Source: Flectonema sp. DT1601
Taxonomy: Eukaryota; Euglenozoa; Diplonemea; Diplonemida; Diplonemidae
DNA: 64,000 nucleotides
Assembly: GCA_964019425.1 (NCBI GenBank)
Contig: OZ025780.1
Location: 1,010,001 to 1,074,000, forward strand
Direction: 5' to 3'
Shown here: positions 23,893-35,180 of the stretch, in pieces
Layout of the letters: each line of letters starts with the position of its first letter
Numbering within the stretch: the stretch's first letter is position 1
Notes under the pieces: generated by a model
The model's input: the letters and a program-made list of their open reading frames with translations, nothing else
Database searches by the model: none
Told to the model about the DNA's origin: nothing
Translations under genes and position numbers: made by a program

Positions 23893-26800
23893 ATGGTGCT
23901 CGAATCGGGCTCCAGTGAAGTTACTTGGGAGACATCTGACGACGAGTCCTTACCATCACAATGCAATCTATTCTTTGTGGGATGCGATCCACCAGCTGTA
24001 GCTGTTGACAATAAGTTCGATACGGGAGGTCCAATGTGGGCAGAAAAACCCTCCGCAAGTGAGAACGAAAACGGTATGAAGATCGCAATGCTTCTCGTTG
24101 AGACTTTTGGAGAAGTCGGTAAAGAAGCTGTGTCATTCTGCAACAGTTGTGCAGAACCAGTTGAGAGGTGTAATTTAATTCACTATTATACTCTTACCAA
24201 GGCATCGATAAAAAGACACAAGGCGGGAATCGAAGCGGTGATCGCTGGAGTTAAAAAATTTACAAAAAATAAAGTAAAAAATAACATCATTGATGCCCTT
24301 CAACGAGAAATATCTCAACCCTACGGAGTATCAGTAGTACTGGGGAAAGTAAGTCGAGCTGAGAGTGGTAGCTTTAAAGAACTTGACACACTACGATGTG
24401 TTGATGAAGTGGCTAAACTGAACCCTTCAAACATTCAATGGGTTCCTGGTGATCAATTTCAGTCATCTGAAACACCATTCTGGTGTGACACTGAACGTTG
24501 GAAACGAATTAGAACTGAAAGACTCCTCGACAATCTCGACGTTCCCAGTGATGAAAACCCAACAACTGATTCTCCTGAAAATGTTCTAAACTTCTCTGAT
24601 GACGACGAATCATTACTCTCATGGGAGGAAGCTCTCTCACAATCATCGTCGAAGTGTCAATTCTCCGTCTCTGAAATTCAACTAATTTGCCTTTCTGCAG
24701 CAATGTCTTCTGTTCGTATTACGACTGGTTTATTCGGATTTGAGTTCCCTTCCACAGGTTTGAATGTTATAAAGAAAGCTGCTCGAGATCACAAAATCAG
24801 ATTCTTCGTTGAATGGGACCTCACAGAGCTTGATGAGAGCAACTCGACGTATACTGGTCCTGGACCGAGATTCGAACCTCGGACACCTCGATGGTGTTTG
24901 ACGGCAGTGAGATCACATCAAGAGAGTGCGTTGAATGCGACTTTTCCGAGATTTGAAAACGGGAATTCAAGACTGAGGAGTGGAGTAGTAGCTCTACCTT
25001 GTGGTGCTGGTAAGACATTAGTTGGTGTTATGACTTCGGCATCATTAGGTGTACCGTCACTTGTTTTATGTACATCAGGTGTTGCTGTTGAGCAGTGGGT
25101 TGCTCAGTACGGAAAGTGGGCTGACTTACATACAATTGAAGGACGCGTAGCTCGCTACACTGGTCGAGTTAAAGACAAAATCACACCATCAACACAAATC
25201 GTAATCACAACTTACAATATGCTCATTGCTAGAAGACGTTCTGCGGAAGCCACAAAGGCTGTAGCGACTGTCTTGGAAAAGCAATGGGGTATTGTTATCC
25301 TTGATGAAGTACACGTGTTACCAGCAGAGTCGTGTAGTAATGTTATAAAAGGTCTTTCAAGCAGATCTTTTATTGGCCTGACGGCAACATTAGTTCGAGA
25401 GGACAATAAAATTGATTCTTTAAACGAACTAATCGGTCCTCGACTTCACGAAGCTGAATGGGGTGATCTCGTTAACGTCGGTGTCCTCGCACGAGTAAAA
25501 TGCATCGAAGTTCGCTGCACTTTAAGCAATGAGTTTGCAGCAGAGTACCTCAGATATCCAAGTGGTAAGTTAAAAGATTTCATAGCTTGTTTGAATCCGT
25601 CAAAATTACAAGCAACTGCGGCAATTGTTAATTACCATGAAATGAGAGGTGATAAGACTTTAGTGTTTAGTGACAGTTTGTTTGTATTAAATCAGTTACA
25701 AAGTATACTACGAAAACCTTCTGTGTCGGGTGCAACTCCATTAAAGGAACGATTGCAACTCTTATCAGACTTTCAGTCGGGAAGGAGATTGAATACTTTG
25801 ATAATTAGTAGAGTGGGTGACTGTGCAATAGATCTTCCTGCAGCTTCCATCATCATTCAAGTCTCTTCACACTTTGGAAGTAGACGTCAAGAAGCTCAAC
25901 GTCTTGGTCGTATTCTCCGTCCCAAGGGATCCCTTGTCAAACCCGTTCCGTTTGTCCAAACATCCTCTTCTGAACGGTCAAGTTCGAAACCCCCCAATGC
26001 TCTTTTTTATTCCGTTATCAGCCAAGATACTGCTGAAGTTGAATATTCCAGACGTCGACAACTCTTTCTAGAAGAACAGGGATACTCCTATCAACAGGTG
26101 AGCTACAATGCTGATCCACCGATACTGAGGACTGCCAAGGAGCGAGTTGATCTTTTAGCGAAGACTCTAACCCATTGGCAGACAAGTCAGATAAAGGACG
26201 CTTCGGAGAGGAAGAATGTTGAAGCAGAACTGCAATTAGAATGCCTCATCGAAAGATCACCTTCTCCAGATCGTCCTGTTGCAGAGAGAAGAATTACAAA
26301 CATGTCGATGTTTTCATGTCCCGATCCGAATGCTTTAATATACGGAGAGTGGACACTAGCAAATGATATCAACGATGAGCAAAACTCTCCAAAACCTGCC
26401 GCAAAGAATAGTAAGAAACCTGCCGCTAAAGGTAAGCAACCTGCGAAGAAAGCATCCGCTTCTACTTCACCAGTTCCAAGTCCATCGTCTGAGGATGAGA
26501 CGAAACCCAAAACACGTCGAAAACCTGCAGCGAAATCAACGAAAGCGAAGAAACCTCCAAGAAAGTCGTCAACTTCTACTTCTCCGCTACCGAATGTATC
26601 ATCCGATGATGAGGTAAAGCCGGGTGTGCGTCGAAAACCTGCAGCGAAATCAGCAGCTAAGAAGACTCCAAAGAAACCGTCTGTTTCGAAGAAACCTCAA
26701 ACTTCTACTTCTACTTCTCCACAACCAAACATTCCATCTGCTGATACTCAACCTGAGGAACTTCAAAAACCCGCAGCGAAGTCGACAGCAGTCAAGCAAT

Positions 26801-27054
26801 CCTCCAGAAGATCATTTCCTGTAGCTCAATTAATTGATTCAGAAGTACCGACTGCAGCTACTCCAAACACTCTGACACTCTCTCCTGTGAAGGGTCTCTC
26901 ATCAGATGAAAGACGTAGTGTGTTTGATAAGTTTCGTCACAATCCAATTCGTAGTAATAATAAAGACACTAAGAACAAGCAGCCTCCAGGTGATGATTCC
27001 CTTCCTGATAAAAGGAAAAAACCTGACGACGATAATAATAATGAATCGAAGTAG
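23893..27054 (+). CDS. XPB/ERCC3-type DNA helicase with basic repeat tail
   Basis: A 1053-residue intron-free frame. XPB is the 3'-5' ATPase of TFIIH, opening DNA in transcription initiation and nucleotide excision repair. The N-terminal XPB domain is divergent (HYYTLTKASIK about residue 97, SQPYGVSVVLGK about 140). Helicase core: motif I PCGAGKT about residue 370, DEVH about 471, TATLVRED including the XPB-specific RED motif about 500, and motif VI GSRRQEAQRLGRILRP about 661-676. The XPB-specific end block FYSVISQDTAEVEYSRRRQ follows. After about residue 830 comes a Lys/Ala/Pro-rich tail with repeats of RKPAAKS and TSTSP blocks to about residue 970, like a linker-histone tail; this is not usual for XPB, which is normally near 780 residues. 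Next downstream is a REX1B-domain gene. Confidence 0.95.
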   Translation: MVLESGSSEVTWETSDDESLPSQCNLFFVGCDPPAVAVDNKFDTGGPMWAEKPSASENENGMKIAMLLVETFGEVGKEAVSFCNSCAEPVERCNLIHYYTLTKASIKRHKAGIEAVIAGVKKFTKNKVKNNIIDALQREISQPYGVSVVLGKVSRAESGSFKELDTLRCVDEVAKLNPSNIQWVPGDQFQSSETPFWCDTERWKRIRTERLLDNLDVPSDENPTTDSPENVLNFSDDDESLLSWEEALSQSSSKCQFSVSEIQLICLSAAMSSVRITTGLFGFEFPSTGLNVIKKAARDHKIRFFVEWDLTELDESNSTYTGPGPRFEPRTPRWCLTAVRSHQESALNATFPRFENGNSRLRSGVVALPCGAGKTLVGVMTSASLGVPSLVLCTSGVAVEQWVAQYGKWADLHTIEGRVARYTGRVKDKITPSTQIVITTYNMLIARRRSAEATKAVATVLEKQWGIVILDEVHVLPAESCSNVIKGLSSRSFIGLTATLVREDNKIDSLNELIGPRLHEAEWGDLVNVGVLARVKCIEVRCTLSNEFAAEYLRYPSGKLKDFIACLNPSKLQATAAIVNYHEMRGDKTLVFSDSLFVLNQLQSILRKPSVSGATPLKERLQLLSDFQSGRRLNTLIISRVGDCAIDLPAASIIIQVSSHFGSRRQEAQRLGRILRPKGSLVKPVPFVQTSSSERSSSKPPNALFYSVISQDTAEVEYSRRRQLFLEEQGYSYQQVSYNADPPILRTAKERVDLLAKTLTHWQTSQIKDASERKNVEAELQLECLIERSPSPDRPVAERRITNMSMFSCPDPNALIYGEWTLANDINDEQNSPKPAAKNSKKPAAKGKQPAKKASASTSPVPSPSSEDETKPKTRRKPAAKSTKAKKPPRKSSTSTSPLPNVSSDDEVKPGVRRKPAAKSAAKKTPKKPSVSKKPQTSTSTSPQPNIPSADTQPEELQKPAAKSTAVKQSSRRSFPVAQLIDSEVPTAATPNTLTLSPVKGLSSDERRSVFDKFRHNPIRSNNKDTKNKQPPGDDSLPDKRKKPDDDNNNESK

Positions 27055-27412
27055 CTGCTGCTTTCACTTTGATTCGCAGCCCTACACGTGATGAGTGCTC
27101 CATTGGTAGTGCGCTACGAACTAGTAATAGTGATGAAAATAATCAAAGGTAACTCGGCATAGTCACTTTTTACTTAACGCTGATATATCCTTAACAGATT
27201 GTTAACTTATTAACGTAATATGATATTATTATAGTTGTGTTTTACGAGTTCAAAGATTTCAACCCTCCTCTAACACGTATTGCCTTTATTCAGAGGTGTA
27301 TTTGTATTTTTTTTTTTTTTTTTGCTTCCATTCTAGGCAAAAGGAGAGAAGAAGACCAAGAGACTTGTTGTTTCACTCTTTTTCTTTAAAACACAGCAAT
27401 TAGTACTAAAAT
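27055..27412. other. Spacer XPB to REX1B gene
   Basis: No coding signal. Contains a T run at 27308-27323 and a pyrimidine tract ending CCATTCTAG at 27336, the probable acceptor for the next gene. Confidence 0.6.
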
Positions 27413-27949
27413 ATGAGTGAGGAAGACACTTGTTTGGCAGAAGCCGTTAGTGAATTTCGGTCACTACAATCGAGGAGGGCGGCAGCTTACAGCAAATTAG
27501 ATGCTGCGTTCCTTCCACAGTTCACATCACCTTTGGTAACGGCAGCAATGCAGATACGAGGAAGAGAGGAAGCGGCGTTTGTTCAAAAGGACTTTATCGA
27601 TGTTTCTACGAGTGTGAGGAGTCTTGAAGAGAAGTTATTAAATAGCGGATGTGAGCGACAGGTATCCCTCGCAAAACTTCTGAGGGAAATTCAAAATTTA
27701 GAAAAAGAAAAATTAAACCTAACTCACGCAATCTACAAGTCTCGTATGTTACTAAAAGGTTATTCTGACTATGCTGAACGCAGAAAAGATCCTTGGGAAG
27801 CTGAAGAAGAGTTCTACGGAAACGATTTCGAAGGAAAAGCACCTCCAGTAGACGTCGAAGAAGACAAAATTCTTGCTGCCCGCCGCAAGATGACTGACAT
27901 TATAGAAAGCATTAATGATTTTATCGACAGGATAAACGATCTGGTTTAA
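27413..27949 (+). CDS. REX1B-domain (required for excision 1-B) protein
   Basis: A 178-residue, intron-free, mostly helical protein. It follows the REX1B pattern: an N-terminal FRSLQSRRAAAYSKL block (compare FHRLQQQRVEAYRLLEEG in the human protein), a middle helix with VRSLEEKLL, and the signature LAKLLREIQNLEKEKLNLT (family LxxxIRxIQxxEKEKLxLT) about residues 84-102. In Chlamydomonas the REX1 locus is needed for excision repair of UV damage; the biochemical role is not known. The position directly behind XPB, the TFIIH repair helicase, in the same transcription direction supports a repair link but may be chance. An acidic C-terminal stretch (EAEEEFYGNDFE) and a final helix extend beyond the domain. 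Assignment is from remembered family patterns. Confidence 0.7.
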   Translation: MSEEDTCLAEAVSEFRSLQSRRAAAYSKLDAAFLPQFTSPLVTAAMQIRGREEAAFVQKDFIDVSTSVRSLEEKLLNSGCERQVSLAKLLREIQNLEKEKLNLTHAIYKSRMLLKGYSDYAERRKDPWEAEEEFYGNDFEGKAPPVDVEEDKILAARRKMTDIIESINDFIDRINDLV

Positions 27950-28061
27950 TGAATTACAAACTTTTTTTCACCCTAACCCAAAAAAAAGAGTGTTCCTTCT
28001 TACTTACTATTAGTGACTATTTAGTTATGTTAACTCTTTCCAATTAGATTATATTTATATT

Positions 28062-31000
28062 ATGTCCGATTCTGATGATGAGGTTATTAGTCTTCAGAAA
28101 GCTTTATCTGACAGGATTCTTGATACGAGAGAACAGTTAAAGACTCAGAGAAATCTTGAAAAAACATTGAGGGAATCAAAAGAAAAAGAAGAACTATTCG
28201 AAAGTCTGATTTCATATGAGGAGGTTAAACGAGATGGAATTGACAATGAAAGAGACAATGTTTCAACACCACCACCCGTGTTGGAAAGATCTGCTTCTGC
28301 GACTTCTTTTGAGAAGATATCTGCGGACGAATCACCGACAACAACAACACTGGCCATCCGTACCGAGCAGCGGAGGTCTTCAAATATGAAATCCTACGAA
28401 GCAAGTCTTCGACGGCAAATCGAAGAACACAAAAAGCTTTTATCCACTAAAAGAGATCGGCACAACCTCAAAGAACACGAGTATCAGCAACAATTGTTTA
28501 CTTTAAAAATTCAACGGAGGGGAAGGAGGAATGCAACCGTACCCCTGAAAATTGAAATTTTAAAAAAGAAAAAGAGGACGATGGAGACGCTGAGTAAGAG
28601 AAACAACTCGTTGCGTAGTTCTTATGAAAAACAGCAAATGGAAATTTTTGATTCGAACGTTTCCAAATTAAGATACGATTTGAAATCGAAACCGATCAAT
28701 CCAGTTGTAGTCATATCAATAGGAAACTTATTTAATGAACTTCACTTGTCTGTCGTAAAAATTGCGAAGGAACAAGGATTGCTCTACGTTGAGAATAGTG
28801 CTTCACTTTGGTTGTTTATAAGTGATTCACCGATTGCTGCTGTTGGATTTGCTAAGGCAGTTCAAGAAGTCAGTAATTGCATTGGATGGGGACTCCGTCG
28901 GTTAGAAGAAACAAACGGAGTCCCACCTCAACTCAGTTTTGGAATGTCTCTCGGAGAGGTTCACGAGACTAGTGAAACACTTATTAAATTAGACAAAGAT
29001 CAATCCCAAACTCAAAACTCATCTCCAAAGGGAAGCCCTGGTAAAAAGAAATCATGTTGGGTATTGGCAATGCAATGTATAGAACAATCCCGAAATCCAA
29101 GTAATGTTCTTAAAAGCATTGTAATAAAAGGCTGGTCAGGTCGATCCTTCTCCACCGCAATCCTAAACGAGAGAACAGCTAACTGCGGAGAGATAGTTCT
29201 CTGTCGTCAATGCTCCGATGAGATAAAAGACTACAGCGATGTACTGGAAGGGAAGGGTGGGTATTCCATCGCACAGTCTAAATTAGGTCTGAATTTTATT
29301 TTATTTTAACAAACATTTAGATTATCATCTTTAATACTTTTACTTTCTAATCAAACATAAACCACAGTTGGATGTATTGTCCTAACGCACACGGCATGTG
29401 GAACGACTCCAAATAGTGATAAGCCACCACCTCAAAAGCAAACCACACTGCTTGAGTTGCGATCTGCTGCCATTGAAAATCAATTAATGCATGACGAGGA
29501 TAGAATTGAGAGTAAAAAAGCACCAACTGGATTCGTAACGATTATGTTTACTGAGATACAGTCTGCTTCAAGGTTGTGGGAAGCCTGTCCAGCAGCAATG
29601 AAAAAATCAGTTTTGATTCACAACAACATAATAAGAGAACTTTTAAAACTTTATAACGGCTACCTTGTAAAGGAAGAAGACTCCGCGTTTATGATTTCTT
29701 TTGAATTTGTTCAAAGTGCAATGGAGTTTAGTATGAGTTTACAACTCCGACTAATGAACGTGACGTGGGATCAACAACTATTATGTCAACCTGAAGCATC
29801 AGATGTTCACGTTGATTCACTTCCCGTATACCACGGATTACGTGTTAGAGTGGCATTCAATTGTGGTGAACCGAATGAAGCAGATTCCCCAAATAAAAAA
29901 ACAATCTACTTCGGTCCCGTCGTAGCTCTTGTTTCTCGACTCATCGGTACTGGCAAAGGAGGGGAAACAGTTGTTGGAAACAACGCTATGGGTGCTTTAA
30001 AACGCTGCGGAGCTTTACCCAGTAAGTCTGTAGTCGTCCGAGTCTGTGGACCTCGACTGTTAAAGGGAATAACAAAGGAAGAAACTATTTCTCATCTATT
30101 ACCCAGAAAGTTATCCGGTAGGAAAGATGTTTCAAAGAGAGAGGGAGATGGACAATTTTCAAATGTTTGGAATCAACTGCCGACACATAAAAAACGAGTT
30201 GTTAATGTGATTGAAAAACAACAGCAGATATACCTATTGGGATTGAAGAAGAAGGTTCCTAAACTAATGAAAAAGATCTGTACTTTACATCAACACATTG
30301 AGATCAGAGAGAATACCCGAATGCAAGAAGAAGATGGATTCATTCAGGAAGTACCTCCAGTTGGAAAAGTTGCTTTAGTCTACACTGAAATCCATCCTGG
30401 GACTCAATTATTTGAATCTGATGATTTTGATATGACTTCTCTCCTTCAACAGCATAACTTATTAGTTAGAAATTTACTCTCAAAATATCAAAGTTATGAA
30501 ATAAAATCACATCAAGGATCGTTTATGATACTATTCAACACCGTAACGGAAGCTTTAGATTGGTGTGTTACTTTACAGTGTCAGCTTCTAACTCAAGCAT
30601 GGCCAATAATGGTACTGGCTCACCGTGATATTGCTTTGGTGTATGGAAAGACTGGTGATATTATATTTAGTGGTCCACGTGTCAGGATGGGAATTGATGT
30701 GATAGAACCTAATTACATTCATGAAACTAATAATGGTAGGTCTGATCTATTATCAGAACAGTCAGATCCTGTATCTAGCTTAGCTGGTTCAGCTAGGGCG
30801 GGTGAGATATTAGTAGGAAATGATGCCTTTGAGGAATTACAAAAGTTGGATGAAATCCAACAGGGATCGATATTTCGACATCTCTCATCGGTTGCTATGA
30901 CACAAGCCACACCAACAGGTGATCGTATGATTCATTCAGTTATACCGAACTCTTTAATTGAACGCAGAGAGCTGTGGGATTCAAAGGTATCTCACACTAC

Positions 31001-31528
31001 TGACAATCCATACCCAGATTCTATAACAGATACTATGCGTGGTGTTCTGTGGCAATGTGATACAGGTATCGTATTTGTTGAGATATTTTAATATTGGATA
31101 AGTCTACAATAAATATTCTTCAAACAGGTTCAGTAGAAGACACTCTCACAACACTGTACCAACTGTTTTCAGAAAGGATTGAGAACGTAGCTTCAAGGCT
31201 ATCCATGTGTGAGATAGTTCAGGTTGCGACTGATGATCTAATAAATCTAAATAACGATATCATTGCGGCAGTCAAGTTCGTAGTATTCCTCTCTCGTGGG
31301 GTTATGGATATTGAAACTGATCACACATACCAGCATGTTAAAGATCTCATATCTCGCTTACGGATGTGTATTGATTGTCTTCCTGAACAGCAACATAATC
31401 AACCAATTGTTAAAACTAATGAGCAAACTAATACTAAACATCAACGAAAATTAGAAAGGGGAAGAAGACGAACTGTAAAACAGTCGAGGTCTGATGTTGT
31501 CATCGCTGACGACTTCACTGCCTTGTGA
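28062..31528 (+). CDS. Protein with three degenerate class III nucleotidyl cyclase domains
   Basis: Exons 28062-29286, 29368-31065 and 31128-31528 join in frame (both introns in phase 1) to 1107 residues. Residues 1-210 are charged coiled coil. A weak first cyclase-like domain lies about 213-400 (NPVVVISIGNLFNEL, LSFGMSLGEV). The second, about 463-640, is clear: VTIMFTEIQSASRLWE, then LYNGYLVKEEDSAFMISF and YFGPVVALVSRLIGTGKGGE, closest to fungal Cyr1-type adenylyl cyclases. The third, about 740-900, has VALVYTEIHPGTQLF, KSHQGSFMILF and VRMGIDVIEP. The first metal-binding Asp (FTDI) is Glu in domains 2 and 3, and the GDAF Asp is Ser and Gly, so both are probably inactive. No membrane segment is seen, unlike receptor cyclases of trypanosomes. 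A helical, basic tail ends the protein. Confidence 0.8.
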
Positions 31529-31643
31529 TTCATCCTCGTTTTTATTATTATTTACACTTTCTTTATAATATTCTAATCATTAGTTCTGAGTTGTTTAAAT
31601 TTTTTTTTTAAAAACTTTTTCATTCACCAGACACATAAAAACG

Positions 31644-33878
31644 ATGGGTGTTGAGCTTATCGTCGATGATTGTGAGGTTTCCGAAATCAGATGCTCTGCT
31701 GATATAAAACGACCGACTGACAGGCGTACTGTGACCGCATTCATATCTGAAAGAGTTCGAAGAACAAGAGAAGCAGAGTTAAACAACGAAGACATGTACG
31801 GCAACCCAACAGACAGAATTGAAAAAATGAAAACTCCTGCAAACGCAGTCACCACCAACGGAAGTCCAATCAGAGGTGGGTTACCTCTCTCGTTGTATGA
31901 AAAGGAACAGCTCATAGAAGAGTCAGCTGGTCATCCATATTTAAAACAAATACTTCACGGGTTAAATGTCTATTCTGATGGTGGTTGTGTTAGACAGACC
32001 AACAGCAGTCAATTGAGAGCTCAGAAACATTCAAAAGTTCCATTAGTCACATCACCTGTTGAGAAATGTTTATCAGTGAGTCCCGCTGCTATTGAAGCAA
32101 TGGATCACATGCAGTTGAATTTACCTGAGCAACCTGGTTTAGTGTTATCACCTCCGTGGTTGGTCAGTAGACACTCAATTGTTACTGGTGGGCCAAGTAC
32201 TAGGAAACCATCAACGTCAAAGAGTGTTACTCCTCGTAAAGCTGATATTTCACCACCAGCTCTAATTAGAGGTCCATCACCTCCACTTTATCTAAGAGAA
32301 GTAAGAGATGGTGATGGGATAACATCATTCGAAGATGATCGCGGGTATGACGTCTTAGAACGTCTGAAGGGAATTATATCTCCTCGGACTGCACAGAAGG
32401 TTTGATTTTTTTTTTTTTTTTTTATACAAACAAAATCATCTACAAAGTGTTACATTACTGTTTTCTGTATAGTTTTAATAAGATAAAAAGCCAATTCTTA
32501 TTTTTTTATTTTTATTTATTTATTTTTTAAATCAGAAAATAAAAAAAAACAAGTCTAAAAACAGGTTGTTTCTGATATTGCAGTAACCTCACGACTCAGG
32601 AAGTCAAGATCACCTGACCCCGTTAGTGGAAATGGGAGATCTGTGAGTAGAGTCTCACATGGAATGGTTTCTTCGTCGTCCCCATCTTCACTCAAACGTA
32701 AAAACCTAGAGGAGCTAACTAACAGACGAAAGAAGAAGACTAACAGGTATTTTTATTTTATTTTTTAATTTTTTTTATTTTCTGGTTTTCGTTGCACAGA
32801 ACACGACTAACTGGTACTCGACGTTGGACTGCAAGTGGCTTCGGTCACTGCGTGTTGCGTTACATGTGTGGCTGATGTAGTTCCTCTTTGGGAGCTAGTT
32901 GTTTTGTTGAGAAGGCAAACTATCTATACCTGCAGTCTACCTGGAATATCAATCCGTTCATATCTGAGCACCGATCCTCGCGGACGGTTCTCTGATTCCA
33001 ATAACCTACCTGGACTGCTCGATATCACATCCGCTGAGATCTACTTCCTTCTTCAATCCTAAATATCTGATGTTATCAATCAAATCATCAAACTCTTCTT
33101 ATCATAAGCAGCGATGTCAGATCTGACATTGTGGAAGAGAAGCTAAAATAAAACAAAACTGCTCAGAGCAGTGATTGTTATCAGAGATAAAGTCTTGTCA
33201 GTTTTTGGTCATGACCAGGACAGGGTGAGATACAGGAGCAACTTCAGAAAGAGCTACACATACCTTCTTCCAAAGAATAAACCTTAGTTGTGATGTCTTT
33301 TGCGCAATTCCGTTTTCCACTATAAATCAGCATGTAAGCGCTTGTTCATATCTGCTTAAGGCAAGACGTTGGCAACTCATTTGTCTCTTATTGGTTATGG
33401 AGTTAGGTAACAGACTTACTCTCACCTGTTTCAAGGGTGATTGAGAAGTCATCTAACTGTATCCTTTCTGGGGACTCCATTAGCTTTTACATGTAATTGG
33501 ATCTCATCAATACTCATGTAAGCATATGAATTGGTAATTAGAAAGACTACTTCACTGATCAGCTTGTCATCTGTCTCATCATTGAGGTATCTAGATAGTT
33601 GAAGGTATCGGAGGATAAAGCTGTCTGGTAGTAATGGACGTTGACGTAGTTCCTTTGCTGAGAACACTATGAGTGAAGTTAATCATTATTTGTTTGATGT
33701 TCTTACGATTTGAATTTTAATTATTATTATTATTATTTTTTTTTTTTTTTTTACCATTTTTCATTAACAACAAAACAGAGTAAGGAAGGAACCACCTCGC
33801 GTTATGACCGCCAAGTCAAAAACTTCAACCCGATTTAGGGAGCAAACGACTGCACCACCTCGTATGGTATTCAAGTAG
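31644..33878 (+). CDS. Unknown basic Ser/Pro-rich protein, three exons
   Basis: No family recognised. Exon 1, 31644-32399, has an ordered-looking start (IVDDCEVSEIRCSADIKRP) and then Ser/Thr/Pro-rich sequence. Exon 2, 32565-32746, is basic (RRKKKTN) and ends in phase 2. Two acceptors complete that codon as Arg. The distant one (CAAAACAG at 33778) gives a last exon 33779-33878 reading VRKEPPRVMTAKSKTSTRF to TAG; its basic, Pro-containing style matches exon 2, so I prefer it (345 residues). The near one (GTTGCACAG at 32799) gives 32800-32875, ending in TGA (337 residues). Intron 1 holds part of dispersed element R1. The preferred last intron is about 1 kb and contains the mixed-sequence island described separately. 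The acceptor TTCATTCACCAG at 31630 precedes the ATG. Confidence 0.55.
32424..32505 (+). repeat. Dispersed element R1, 3' part, inside an intron
   Basis: Reads ACAAACAAAATCATC, then GTGTTACATTACTGTTTTCT, GTATAGTTTTAATAAGATAA and AAGCCAATTCTTATT. The same block order is found at 22300-22370 (copy C), 10 kb away in the gene desert. Confidence 0.65.
32876..33700 (-). other. Mixed-sequence island with antisense open frame, possible gene fragment
   Basis: In the probable long intron of the preceding gene. Unlike the spacers it has almost no homopolymers. On the minus strand 33667-33449 reads as 72 residues with protein-like composition (LPDSFILRYLQLSRYLND, ISEVVFLITNSYAYMS). A different minus frame from 33480 to about 33427 (MESPERIQLDDFSITLET) then meets a GTGAGA donor-like site. 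I do not recognise a family. It could be a nested antisense gene, an inserted gene fragment or chance. Confidence 0.35.
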
Positions 33879-34410
33879 CAGTAGTGTATGACTGAGGGAT
33901 AACCATTCAAAGTGACTCTCGCACTAGTAGCGACTAGGCAGTAGGAGGTGTACTGCTTCGTTCTGACCTTGAGGGCAGGTCTAAAAAGAAGTTTATAACC
34001 GTTGCGGAGGTAAAGAGTGGGCCAGGCCAGTGTTTTGTTTTTCAATTACCCTTCGTAACGTATTTTATCTGTTCTCTTTTTTTCTTTTTTTTCTGGCACA
34101 TTTATTTCCTCGTTGATCGCTTACTTCGGTAACGTGGTTTCCTTTTTTTTTTTTGTTATTCCCCCTCAACACGACTCATTATTTTCCTTTTAGGCTTGAT
34201 TCTCAGGTTATTTCAGTTCGTTATCCTTTGTTATCGGACCCCCCGAGACCCCTCTCCCGCCACTGTCGCAGTCGCAACAGACGACAGAAGAAAAAAAAAA
34301 AAAAAAAAAAATGGAACTATTTATTGCTCTTCTTCTTCATTGTTTTTATCGTGTATGAAAATTGAGCACGTTACAGTTTTTTTTTATATTTTTTGTTCTT
34401 TTGCGAGTTC

Positions 34411-34442
<32 letters not shown>

Positions 34443-34902
34443 TCGTCGTCACCCCTTTTAAACTTCACATCTCACTCCAGATCACGCAGTCGCGCTTTTT
34501 AAGAGAAAGGACTTGCGACAGGTGGCTTTCACAATACCAGATTGCTTTGTTAATTTTTTATTTTTTATTTTTTTTATTTTCCTTTTTGTCAATTCTTCGA
34601 AGCACTTTCTTTCAACTGATGTCATTAGAGTTGTCAGTTACAACTTTTTTCTTCATCCGGGTTTTTTTTTTAAAAAAAACAAAAAAAACAAAAAATGAAA
34701 TAATTCCAGCACTGTGCAGGATCAACATGTGATTGGTGAATATGAAAAAAAAAAAAAAGAATAAGAAAAAATTCTTCTTGCATGGCAATCTGCCAGTATG
34801 ACCGGACGAAGCGACTATATTGCATTGGCAGCGATCTTTCGTCCCTTTTCCCCCCCCTTTTTCTTTTTTCTCCCTTCTCCATTTTCTCTTATTTTTTTAT
34901 GC

Positions 34903-34941
<39 letters not shown>

Positions 34942-35142
34942 CTTCAGCATATGTCTTGCGGCGAGGTAGGCAACCCGCTGATAGACGTTAACTTATTTTT
35001 TTTAAATCCACTGCAAGTAAATTTTCATTCATGGTGAGAAATTTCGAATCAGGTTAAAAAAAGTAGCCCACACTGTTTGAGGAAATTGAGTTCATTTTTT
35101 TTGTATCTATTTTTAATCACAGTAGCTATTTTTTTTAACTTG

Positions 35143-35180
<38 letters not shown>

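Noticed and set aside
24860-24886. GAGATTCGAACCTCGG, a T-arm-like string on either strand
   Set aside because: Inside the XPB coding frame just before the helicase core; no acceptor, D or anticodon arms found.
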